DNA of 64,000 bases from Ciceribacter ferrooxidans (GTDB lineage: Bacteria > Pseudomonadota > Alphaproteobacteria > Rhizobiales > Rhizobiaceae). Positions 57,496 through 64,000 of the stretch are shown here, one piece after another. Where the stretch lies: the NCBI RefSeq assembly GCF_004137355.1, contig NZ_SDVB01000253.1, positions 1 through 64,000 of the forward strand. The letters are read 5' to 3'. Below the pieces are notes generated by a model. The model did no database searches and was not told the DNA's origin. It saw only the letters and a list, made by a program, of their open reading frames with translations. Every line of letters starts with the position of its first letter. The stretch's first letter is position 1. Both the position numbers and the translations under genes were made by a program.

Positions 57496-58500
57496 ATGAC
57501 GAACAAGAAAAGACCGAAGGTTTACATAACCCGGAAACTGCCGGACGCCGTGGAAACCCGGATGCGTGAACTCTTCGATGCCGAGCTCAATATAGACGAC
57601 AGGCCCCGCACGCAGCCCGAGCTGGTGGCCGCGATGCAGACGGCCGATGTCCTCGTGCCGACCGTCACCGATCGGATCGACGCTGCCCTGATCGAGCAGG
57701 CCGGCCCCCAGATGAAGCTGATCGCCAGCTTCTCGAACGGCTTCGACCATATCGACGTCGATGCCGCTGCCCGCAGGGGCATCACAGTCACCAATACACC
57801 GAACGTACTCACCGAAGACACCGCCGACATGACCATGGCCCTCATTCTGGCCGTGCCGCGCAGGCTCGTCGAAGGCGCGCGCATCCTGATCGAAAATCCC
57901 GGCGAGTGGGCGGGATGGTCGCCGACCTGGATGCTCGGACGCCGGATATGGGGCAAGCGGATCGGCATTATTGGCATGGGACGTATCGGGACCGCTGTCG
58001 CCCGGCGTGCCAAGGCCTTCGGCCTGTCGATCCATTATCACAATCGCAAGCGCGTAAACCCGGCGACCGAAGAGGCTCTTGAGGCGACCTATTGGGACAG
58101 TCTCGATCAGATGCTCGCCCGGGTAGACATAGTTTCGGTCAACTGCCCCTCGACACCTGCGACCTTCCATCTCCTGTCTGCGCGCCGGCTCGCGTTGATG
58201 CAGCCGACCAGCTACATCGTCAACACCGCCCGCGGGGACATCATCGACGAGTCGGCGCTGATCCAGTGCCTGCGCGAGGGCAAGATCGCTGGTGCCGGCC
58301 TCGACGTTTTCGAGAACGAACCGGCGATCAATCCGAAGCTGGTGAAGCTCGCAGCCGAGGGCAAGGTCGTGCTTCTCCCGCATACGGGCTCCGCGACGAT
58401 CGAGGGGCGCATCGACATGGGCGACAAGGTCATCATCAACATTCGCACCTTCTTCGACGGACACCGCCCCCCGAACCGGGTGCTGCCAGGTCGCGCATAG
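57496..58500 (+). CDS. D-2-hydroxyacid dehydrogenase (glyoxylate/hydroxypyruvate reductase type)
   Basis: The 334-residue NAD(P)-dependent enzyme has the Rossmann motif GIIGMGRIGTAVA (about 156-168), and the catalytic Arg, Glu and His in NTARGDIID, DVFENEP and LLPHTGSAT. It resembles GyaR glyoxylate reductase and glycerate dehydrogenase. The preferred acid is not certain from sequence. Confidence 0.88.
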   Translation: MTNKKRPKVYITRKLPDAVETRMRELFDAELNIDDRPRTQPELVAAMQTADVLVPTVTDRIDAALIEQAGPQMKLIASFSNGFDHIDVDAAARRGITVTNTPNVLTEDTADMTMALILAVPRRLVEGARILIENPGEWAGWSPTWMLGRRIWGKRIGIIGMGRIGTAVARRAKAFGLSIHYHNRKRVNPATEEALEATYWDSLDQMLARVDIVSVNCPSTPATFHLLSARRLALMQPTSYIVNTARGDIIDESALIQCLREGKIAGAGLDVFENEPAINPKLVKLAAEGKVVLLPHTGSATIEGRIDMGDKVIINIRTFFDGHRPPNRVLPGRA

Positions 58501-58503
58501 AGG

Positions 58504-58983
58504 TTACGAGAGCACCTTGCGCATCTCGAAAGAGGTCGTTCGGTCGAAGCCTGGATGCCGGCTCTCGGCCGTCTTGACGAAACCGAAGCCTGCAAAATAG
58601 CTGTGGTTGCGGGTGAGCTCTACCCGCACTTCCAGCCGCAAGGCGCAAAGGCCTTCCGCCCGCGCTATTTGCTCTGCAAGCTTCAGAAGCCGAGCTCCGA
58701 CGCCTTTTCCCTGCGCATCCGGCAGGACGGCCAGCTTCCCGATATACAACGTTTGCGGCGGCTCCGGCCGCAGGAAGATGCAGCCGACGATGTGATCGTC
58801 CTTGAGAGCCACATAGGCGATTTCGCTGCCGCTCTTGTCTTGTAGCAACTGAGGCGTCAGCCGTGTCGCGGAGGAGGGGGGATCGATGACGCCTTCCATG
58901 TACGCGAACGCCGTGAGGATGACCTTCAGCAGTTCTTCATACCGTTCGAAGCGGTCATCAACGCGCGCGATTTCGATTGCCAT
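58504..58983 (-). CDS. GNAT-family N-acetyltransferase
   Basis: The 159-residue protein has the acetyl-CoA motif LAVLPDAQGKGVGARLL (about 87-103) and YFAGFGFVKTAESRHPGF at the end. It transfers acetyl from acetyl-CoA to an unknown amine. AGAGGGGC precedes ATG 58983. It is 22 bases downstream of the moeB-like gene. Confidence 0.85.
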   Translation of the reverse strand: MAIEIARVDDRFERYEELLKVILTAFAYMEGVIDPPSSATRLTPQLLQDKSGSEIAYVALKDDHIVGCIFLRPEPPQTLYIGKLAVLPDAQGKGVGARLLKLAEQIARAEGLCALRLEVRVELTRNHSYFAGFGFVKTAESRHPGFDRTTSFEMRKVLS

Positions 58984-59005
58984 TGCCGCCCCTCTGCGAA
59001 CAGGA

Positions 59006-59770
59006 TCAGCCACCTGATGGCGCGCGGCGCTTGTAGCGAACCGTGTCGAAGCGTCCGGCAAGGGCGTCATACAACAGGAGCCTGCCGATGAGTGGATCGC
59101 CGATGCCGGTGATGAGCTTGATCGCTTCCATCGACATGAGCGTGCCGATGACGCCGGTGAGGGCGCCGATGATTCCGGCCTCCGCGCACGAAGGTATGAG
59201 GCCGGGTGGTGGAGCGGAAGGGAAAAGATCGCGATAGGTCGGATTGGCAAGGCCGTCGGGGCCGACTTCGTAAGGTTTCAGCACTGTCAGAGATCCGTCG
59301 AAGCGCCCGACAGCGCCGGTGATCAGCGGCACGCGCGCGCGCTCGGCCGCATCAGCAGCCGCATAGCGTGTGTCGAAATTGTCCGAGCCGTCGATCAGGA
59401 GGTCAAAGCGTCCAAGGTGATACTCCGCCATTTCAGCCGAAAATCGCTCCTCATAGGAAAGGACCGTCACGTGTGGATTGAGCCGGGCAATCGCATCGGC
59501 GGCGCTCCGGGTCTTCATCTCGCCGATTGTGCCGCTGTCGTGGATCACCTGCCGTTGCAGATTGGAGAGCGAGACGCGGTCGTCGTCGACAATACCGATC
59601 GTGCCGACACCGGCTGCCGCCAGATACTGGAGAACGGGTGAGCCGAGTCCACCGGCACCGATCACCATCACGCGTGCCCTTTTGAGCTTCTGCTGCCCAG
59701 CTCCGCCCACTTCGGAGAGCAGGATGTGGCGCTTGTAACGGGATATCTCTTCGGGGGTCAGTGCTTCCAT
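59006..59770 (-). CDS. MoeB/ThiF-family adenylyltransferase lacking zinc cysteines
   Basis: The 254-residue E1-like enzyme has the ATP motif VIGAGGLGSPVLQYL, the adenylation motif LLIDGSDNFDTRY and the Cys in PSCAEAGIIGAL. The usual zinc CxxC pairs are missing (the place of CYRCLFP reads TYRDLFP). It activates the C-terminal Gly of MoaD or ThiS for sulfur transfer. No moa or thi genes are nearby. The start at 59770 gives the family N-terminus. Confidence 0.83.
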   Translation of the reverse strand: MEALTPEEISRYKRHILLSEVGGAGQQKLKRARVMVIGAGGLGSPVLQYLAAAGVGTIGIVDDDRVSLSNLQRQVIHDSGTIGEMKTRSAADAIARLNPHVTVLSYEERFSAEMAEYHLGRFDLLIDGSDNFDTRYAAADAAERARVPLITGAVGRFDGSLTVLKPYEVGPDGLANPTYRDLFPSAPPPGLIPSCAEAGIIGALTGVIGTLMSMEAIKLITGIGDPLIGRLLLYDALAGRFDTVRYKRRAPSGG

Positions 59771-59814
59771 GAGTGGATGATGGCATGCTTTACGTGACGG
59801 AGAAAGTGTCCGCA

Positions 59815-60939
59815 TCAGCCGCTGAGGTGGCCGTCGCTGACGGTGACAAACCGGGCTCGGTCACCGAGCGCGGAAAACATCGACTTGTCTGTTCCCGTCA
59901 TGAACGCCTGACCGCCGAGCGCATCGATACGGTCGAACAGCGCGGCGCGTCGGCCCTCGTCGAGATGGGCGGCGATCTCATCGAGGAGGAGGATCGGCGC
60001 GTGTCCGGTCATATTGGCGACGAGCCGTGCATGGGCAAGCACCAGGCCGACCAGCAGCGCCTTCTGTTCGCCTGTGGAGCAACGTTCGGCCTCCATGTCC
60101 TTTTCCCGGTGGCGCACGAGAAGATCGCTGCGGTGAGGACCTTCGAGCGTTCGTCCGGCGGCCGCATCGCGGTAGCGACCCTCCTTCAGCATTGCCACGT
60201 AGCGGTCTTCGAGATCGATCGCCGGAGCGACAAGCTCGCCGTCCAGGAAGCCGGAGAGTGCGAGGCTGGCGGAAGGAAAGGCCGAGGAGAGGTACTGGGC
60301 GTCAACGAGGGCCGTGAGCAAGCCCAGCATCTCCTGGCGCGCGAGCGCCATTGCCACCCCGAGGGACGCCATTTGCCGCTCGACACCACTGAGCCAGGCA
60401 GGATCGAAGCGACCCTCGGCGAGGAGCCGGTTGCGCCCGCGCATCGCCCGCTCGAAGTCGCCCGCGCGTCTGCCGTGGGCAGGATCGAGTGACAGGACCA
60501 GGCGGTCGAGGAAGCGCCGGCGATCGGCCGACGGCCCCGTGAAGAGGCCGTCCATCGCGGGTGTCAGCCAGAGCACGCGGAGATGATCGGTGAGTTCATC
60601 GACGGATTTCGCGGATGTGCCATTGATGCGCAGGCGCCGCACCGGGCCTTCGTCCCCCCCTTCCGTTCCGGTACCGATCTCGACATCGCCCTCCATTCCC
60701 TCGATGTCGGCGAAGACGGCAAAGCCACTGGCGGCACCGACGCGCGCGACATCCGCCAAAGCGGCGCGGCGGAGCCCCCTGCCGGGAGAGAGAAAGGAGA
60801 CCGCCTCCATGAGATTGGTCTTGCCGGCCCCGTTTTCGCCGGTGAGGACGACATGGCGGCTGTCGAGCGGCAGCGACACCCTCGCATAGTTGCGGAAGTC
60901 GGTAAGCTTCAGCTCGCGGAGAAAAACTCGATGCGTCAT
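59815..60939 (-). CDS. recF: DNA replication and repair protein RecF
   Basis: The 374-residue SMC-like ATPase has Walker A GENGAGKTNLMEAVS (about 37-51) and Walker B ILLLDEIAAHLD. FRNY at about 17-20 is a family marker. It helps load RecA at gaps with RecO and RecR. It is not next to dnaN here. ATG 60939 gives MTHRVFLREL, the family start. Confidence 0.93.
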   Translation of the reverse strand: MTHRVFLRELKLTDFRNYARVSLPLDSRHVVLTGENGAGKTNLMEAVSFLSPGRGLRRAALADVARVGAASGFAVFADIEGMEGDVEIGTGTEGGDEGPVRRLRINGTSAKSVDELTDHLRVLWLTPAMDGLFTGPSADRRRFLDRLVLSLDPAHGRRAGDFERAMRGRNRLLAEGRFDPAWLSGVERQMASLGVAMALARQEMLGLLTALVDAQYLSSAFPSASLALSGFLDGELVAPAIDLEDRYVAMLKEGRYRDAAAGRTLEGPHRSDLLVRHREKDMEAERCSTGEQKALLVGLVLAHARLVANMTGHAPILLLDEIAAHLDEGRRAALFDRIDALGGQAFMTGTDKSMFSALGDRARFVTVSDGHLSG

Positions 60940-61127
60940 CGTTGCCGGTTTCAGTGTTCCCCACGACCTAGGCGGAATGTCCGGCGAAGGCAAGGACGAG
61001 CGTCGATTTTCCGCCCTGCACGAGCACGTGAGACGGCGCGACGATCTGCCGGTGGCGATCCAGATCCACCCTAATATATTATCGAAACGAGATGAATGAG
61101 CAGCACGAAGACCTGAAGGCGTAGCCT

Positions 61128-61415
61128 ATGATGCACGATCGCGACGAACTGACACCCGAAGAGGCGCGCCGGGATCACTGGGAAATGCTGCGCTTCCTCG
61201 CGTTCAATGCCGCCTTCGGCGCCCTTCTGGGCGTTGGCGTTACCGTCCTTCTGATATGGCTTGACGTCGGCGGGCTAGGCACACGGATCGTTCATGCGCA
61301 GAATCCGATCCTGCCGGCAGTCCTCATCGGCGCCCCTTTGGCGTTGACCTTCGCCGCGGCCGTGACCGCCTCGGCGATCATGCTGATGCCTTACAGGAAG
61401 AAGAAACAACGTTAG
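61128..61415 (+). CDS. Small conserved membrane protein
   Basis: The 95-residue protein has a charged start (MMHDRDELTPEEARRDHWEML) and two membrane helices (about 24-45 and 62-87), ending in a basic KKKQR tail. The layout resembles short alphaproteobacterial membrane proteins of unknown function (DUF5337-like). It is divergent from recF and upstream of slyX. Confidence 0.7.
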   Translation: MMHDRDELTPEEARRDHWEMLRFLAFNAAFGALLGVGVTVLLIWLDVGGLGTRIVHAQNPILPAVLIGAPLALTFAAAVTASAIMLMPYRKKKQR

Positions 61416-61491
61416 CACGGACGGGAGCAATTGACTCATCGAGCCGGTTTTCTGCATGAACGCGTGAGACCAACCCGAGGCGGAGAGTGCC

Positions 61492-61701
61492 ATGTCAGAA
61501 GAAGAGAACCGCATCATGCGTCTCGAGGAGATGCTCGCCCATCAAGGACGGGTGATCGAGGAGCTTTCCGAACAGCTTGCCAGCCAGTGGAAGGTCGTCG
61601 AGCAGACCCGTGCCAAGCTCGACAGGCTGACGGAACGCTTTCTGGCGCTGGAGGAGCAATCGCTCGACGCGCCGGCGATCACCAAGCCACCGCATTACTG
61701 A
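61492..61701 (+). CDS. slyX: SlyX family protein
   Basis: The 69-residue coiled-coil protein has IMRLEEMLAHQGRVIEELSEQ and the conserved KPPHY end, typical of SlyX. Function is unknown. GGCGGAGAG lies before the ATG. Confidence 0.9.
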   Translation: MSEEENRIMRLEEMLAHQGRVIEELSEQLASQWKVVEQTRAKLDRLTERFLALEEQSLDAPAITKPPHY

Positions 61702-61712
61702 CCGGGCAGAGG

Positions 61713-62330
61713 TTATCCCCGACCACGAATACCGTCCAGAATGGTCTTCACCACCTTTCCGGCCTCTTCCTCGTCAATCTCGAGGCGGTTGGTCAGCAAC
61801 CTTATCCAGGCAAAGCCCGAGAGCATTTCGGCCACCAGTTCCGGGTTCACCTCTGCTCCGATATTCTCTCGCGCCTGGGCCGCCCGGATTTGCGCTCCCA
61901 GGTGCTTGCGGCGCTCCGCGAGGTAGGCGGCCAGCGCCTCGCACGCGGCCTGGTCGGTCTGCGCTTCGGCGATCACGGAACGGAAAATAGCGCCACAGCC
62001 GCCTCGACGCCAGAAGGCCAGCAGTTCGGTCAGGAACCAGGTGAGGTCACGCTGCAGGTCACCAGTATCGGTGTGCAGATTGGGATTCTTCTGACGATGA
62101 TAGGCGTCGAGGAGAAGCGCCGCCTTATTCGGCCACCACCGATAGATCGTCGGCTTGCCCGCCTTTGCGCGCTTGGCGACCGCCTCGATGGAGAAGGAGC
62201 CGGGTCCGCGTTCTGCAAGAATCTCCGTCGCCGCCTGCAGGATCGCCTCCTGGCTCGCCGGATTGCGTTGGGCCCCGATCGAGGTGCGGCGTTTGGTGAG
62301 ATCTTGGTTGTCGTTCATTGCTGTCGCCAT
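61713..62330 (-). CDS. TetR-family transcriptional regulator
   Basis: The 205-residue regulator has an N-terminal helix-turn-helix (SQEAILQAATEIL, then FSIEAVAKRAKAGKPTIYRWWPNK) and a C-terminal ligand domain. It is divergent from a small membrane protein gene, and two 18-base repeats lie between. Starts at 62318 or 62351 are possible. It likely represses both genes; the ligand is unknown. Confidence 0.88.
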   Translation of the reverse strand: MATAMNDNQDLTKRRTSIGAQRNPASQEAILQAATEILAERGPGSFSIEAVAKRAKAGKPTIYRWWPNKAALLLDAYHRQKNPNLHTDTGDLQRDLTWFLTELLAFWRRGGCGAIFRSVIAEAQTDQAACEALAAYLAERRKHLGAQIRAAQARENIGAEVNPELVAEMLSGFAWIRLLTNRLEIDEEEAGKVVKTILDGIRGRG

Positions 62331-62363
62331 TTCGATGGCCGAGGATAGCACAAAAAAGCACTT

Positions 62364-62406
62364 GAACGAAACGGTCCGTTTCTATATAGAACGAAACGTT
62401 CCGTTC
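62364..62406. promoter_or_regulatory. Tandem palindromic operators between tetR-type gene and membrane protein gene
   Basis: GAACGAAACGGTCCGTTT (from 62364) and GAACGAAACGTTCCGTTC (from 62389) repeat with a 25-base period. Each is a partial palindrome (GAAACG, CGTTTC). TATATA lies between (62383-62388), so binding would cover the promoters of both genes. Confidence 0.75.
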
Positions 62407-62420
62407 ATATGGAGTCTCCC

Positions 62421-62678
62421 ATGACGCATATCGATTCCGCCCGGACCGGCAGAATGCCGGCTCCTTCGAAGCTCCGCCTCGCAATGATCATGTTGGTCGC
62501 CGTCTATCCGTTCGTGACGGCCTTGCTCTACATCGTATTGCCGCTGACGGAGAGCTGGCCTCTCTGGCAACGCACTTTGGTGATCGCTCCGGTGATGGTC
62601 TTCTCGATCATCTACGGCATCGCGCCCGCGATTCATCGGCACCTCGGCTGGCTTGTCGCCCGGTCGCCGCGTTCATAG
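62421..62678 (+). CDS. Small membrane protein under TetR control
   Basis: The 85-residue protein has two hydrophobic segments (about 23-43 and 52-72). It resembles short DUF2798-like membrane proteins that are often next to regulators. GGAG ends 5 bases before ATG 62421; the ATG four codons earlier has no ribosome site. Function unknown. Confidence 0.7.
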   Translation: MTHIDSARTGRMPAPSKLRLAMIMLVAVYPFVTALLYIVLPLTESWPLWQRTLVIAPVMVFSIIYGIAPAIHRHLGWLVARSPRS

Positions 62679-62702
62679 GTGCCCGGCCTACGTCGCAAAT
62701 GC

Positions 62703-62728
62703 AAAAGCCGGGAGACGCATCCCCCGGC
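62703..62728 (-). terminator. Terminator of dnaJ
   Basis: On the minus strand GCCGGG/CCCGGC with a 10-base loop is followed by TTTTGC, 28 bases after dnaJ. Confidence 0.65.
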
Positions 62729-62756
62729 CTTTCCAATGTCTGCATATCTTTCGTGC

Positions 62757-63905
62757 TCAGTCACTGAGCGTATCGAAGAAGTCCTTCATCCGGGCGAAGA
62801 AGCCGCTGGACTGCGGATTGTTTTCCTTCGACGAGATCTGTTCGAATTCCTGCAACAGCTCGCGCTGACGCTTGGTGAGCTTTTGCGGCGTCTCGATCTG
62901 GATCTGGATGTAGAGGTCACCCGTCTGCGACGATCTCAGCACCGGCATTCCTTTCGCCTTCAGGCGGAACTGCTTGCCGGCTTGCGTACCTTCTGGAACA
63001 GTCACGCGCGATTTCGTTCCGTCGAGTGTCACCACGTCGAACGTGCCGCCGAGTGCAGCGGTGGTCATTGAGATCGGGACCGAGCAGTAGAGATCGGCAC
63101 CGTCGCGCTGGAAAAATTCGTGCGGCTTGACTGAGAGGAAAATGTAGAGGTCTCCGGCGGGGCCGCCCCGCAATCCGGCCTCACCTTCTCCCTGCAAACG
63201 AATACGCGTTCCGTCCTCGATGCCGGCGGGGATGTTGACCGAAAGCGAGCGCTCCTCGGTAACCCGGCCCTGTCCATGGCACTTGGTGCAAGGGTCGGAG
63301 ATCGTCTGACCGCGACCGTGACAGGTCGGGCAGGTCCGCTCAATGGAGAAGAAGCCCTGGGCGGCCCGGATCCGGCCGCTGCCCTGGCAGGTGGCGCAGG
63401 TCGTCGGCTTTGTTCCCGGCTTGGCCCCGGTTCCCGTGCAGACGTCGCAAGTGATCGAGGTCGGCACACGGATTTGCGCCGTCTTGCCGGTGAAGGCCTC
63501 CTCAAGGGTGATTTCCATGTTGTAGCGCAGATCGGCGCCGCGTTCGCGGCCTCCGCTGGAGCGGGCGCGGCCACCACGACCACCGCCCATCATCTCGCCA
63601 AAGATGTCTTCGAAAATATCGGAGAATCCGCCGCCGGCAAAGCCGCCACCTTGGAAACCGCCGGCGCCCATGCCGCCCTGTTCGAACGCCGCATGACCGA
63701 AGCGATCATAGGCCGCGCGTTTTTGCGGGTCCTTCAGCGTCTCGTAGGCTTCGTTGATTTCCTTGAACTTCCGCTCGGCATCCTGGTCGTTCGGATTCTT
63801 GTCCGGATGATACTTCATCGCCAGCTTGCGAAAAGCGCTCTTCAGTTCCTTCTCGTCTGCGGTGCGGCTGACCCCGAGGGTTTCGTAGTAATCTGCTTTT
63901 GCCAT
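62757..63905 (-). CDS. dnaJ: Chaperone protein DnaJ
   Basis: The 382-residue Hsp40 has a J domain (1-70, with HPD in [10 protein letters not shown]), a Gly/Phe-rich region (about 75-115), four zinc motifs ([32 protein letters not shown]; about 145-205) and a C-terminal substrate domain. It is a type I co-chaperone of DnaK. dnaK is the usual upstream neighbour and may lie beyond the window end. Confidence 0.96.
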   Translation of the reverse strand: MAKADYYETLGVSRTADEKELKSAFRKLAMKYHPDKNPNDQDAERKFKEINEAYETLKDPQKRAAYDRFGHAAFEQGGMGAGGFQGGGFAGGGFSDIFEDIFGEMMGGGRGGRARSSGGRERGADLRYNMEITLEEAFTGKTAQIRVPTSITCDVCTGTGAKPGTKPTTCATCQGSGRIRAAQGFFSIERTCPTCHGRGQTISDPCTKCHGQGRVTEERSLSVNIPAGIEDGTRIRLQGEGEAGLRGGPAGDLYIFLSVKPHEFFQRDGADLYCSVPISMTTAALGGTFDVVTLDGTKSRVTVPEGTQAGKQFRLKAKGMPVLRSSQTGDLYIQIQIETPQKLTKRQRELLQEFEQISSKENNPQSSGFFARMKDFFDTLSD

Positions 63906-64000
63906 GGTCTTACAAAGCTCTCAAAGCCTTCTCCACACTCGTGTGGCTGCCGGTATTCCTTCGTATCAGCTTCTCGCAGGTCCGCATATCCTGACGGAAA
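63906..64000. other. dnaJ upstream region at the window edge
   Basis: Ninety-five bases with no identifiable gene. A perfect hairpin CCACAC/GTGTGG lies at 63933-63946, 28 bases before the dnaJ start. It has no T tract; a role in dnaJ control is possible but unsupported. Confidence 0.35.

Noticed and set aside
63933-63946. CCACAC/GTGTGG hairpin upstream of dnaJ as a ROSE-type RNA thermometer
   Set aside because: It does not pair with the ribosome-site region and lacks the multi-stem layout of ROSE elements.

Overview
The window is chromosomal DNA of an alphaproteobacterium in the Rhizobiaceae (Rhizobium/Sinorhizobium/Agrobacterium group). This rests on content and order: a glpSTPQUV-type glycerol ABC transporter operon, irr next to fabA-fabB-fabI, the rimP-nusA-ylxR-infB-rbfA-truB-rpsO-pnp cluster, NrnC, a TIGR02300 'FYDLN' protein, dnaX with the SRP RNA just upstream, and a small RNA with three CCUCCUCCC loops like the rhizobial alpha-r14 family. 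GC content is high throughout. No insertion sequence, prophage, CRISPR array or plasmid functions were seen. Most of the window is core genome, so the notable points are in small elements, gene-order breaks and protein motifs rather than an accessory island. Genus assignment is inference; no database was searched.

Layout. 1-4.3 kb: initiator tRNA, a copper-storage-like DUF326 gene cut by an in-frame stop, a TonB-ExbD-ExbB energy transduction operon, and two small secreted proteins. 4.3-12.9 kb: glpR and glpD followed by the glycerol importer genes glpS, T, P, Q, U and V, all on the minus strand. 13-17.1 kb: ATP-dependent DNA ligase with its partner exonuclease, then phosphomannomutase. 17.2-20.4 kb: the alpha-r14-like sRNA, a sulfatase/phosphonate monoester hydrolase, nanoRNase NrnC and a DUF6665 protein. 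20.5-25.6 kb: a large disordered protein, rpsA, cmk and TIGR02300; aroA, often next to cmk, is absent here. 25.7-31.8 kb: tRNA-Ala(GGC), several small envelope genes, irr and fabABI. 31.9-43.2 kb: an RsmC-like methyltransferase, then the translation/RNA-decay cluster pnp to rimP on the minus strand, with a promoter and an intrinsic terminator ahead of rimP. 43.3-50.5 kb: MFS transporter, lytic transglycosylase, recR, an orphan solute-binding protein, ybaB, dnaX and the SRP RNA. 50.6-64 kb: HIT and NudC hydrolases, pheA, kdsB, cycM, an AEC carrier, adenosine kinase, an SH3 protein, a hydroxyacid dehydrogenase, a GNAT acetyltransferase, moeB-like, recF, slyX, a TetR-controlled membrane protein and dnaJ.

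How the genes work together. Glycerol enters through GlpSTPQUV and GlpD oxidises glycerol-3-phosphate; GlpR is the likely repressor. No glycerol kinase gene lies in the window. fabA/fabB make unsaturated acyl chains and fabI is the enoyl reductase. The minus-strand block from rimP to pnp covers ribosome maturation, transcription elongation, initiation factor 2, tRNA modification and mRNA decay. dnaX, recR, recF and the ligase/exonuclease pair are replication and repair functions.

The observations most worth checking are: a complementary loss of ATPase motifs in GlpS and GlpT that predicts one dead and one live ATP site in an importer; the three-hairpin anti-Shine-Dalgarno sRNA; the promoter plus terminator arrangement before rimP; the nonsense-interrupted DUF326 gene; and a structured 380-base gap before adenosine kinase.
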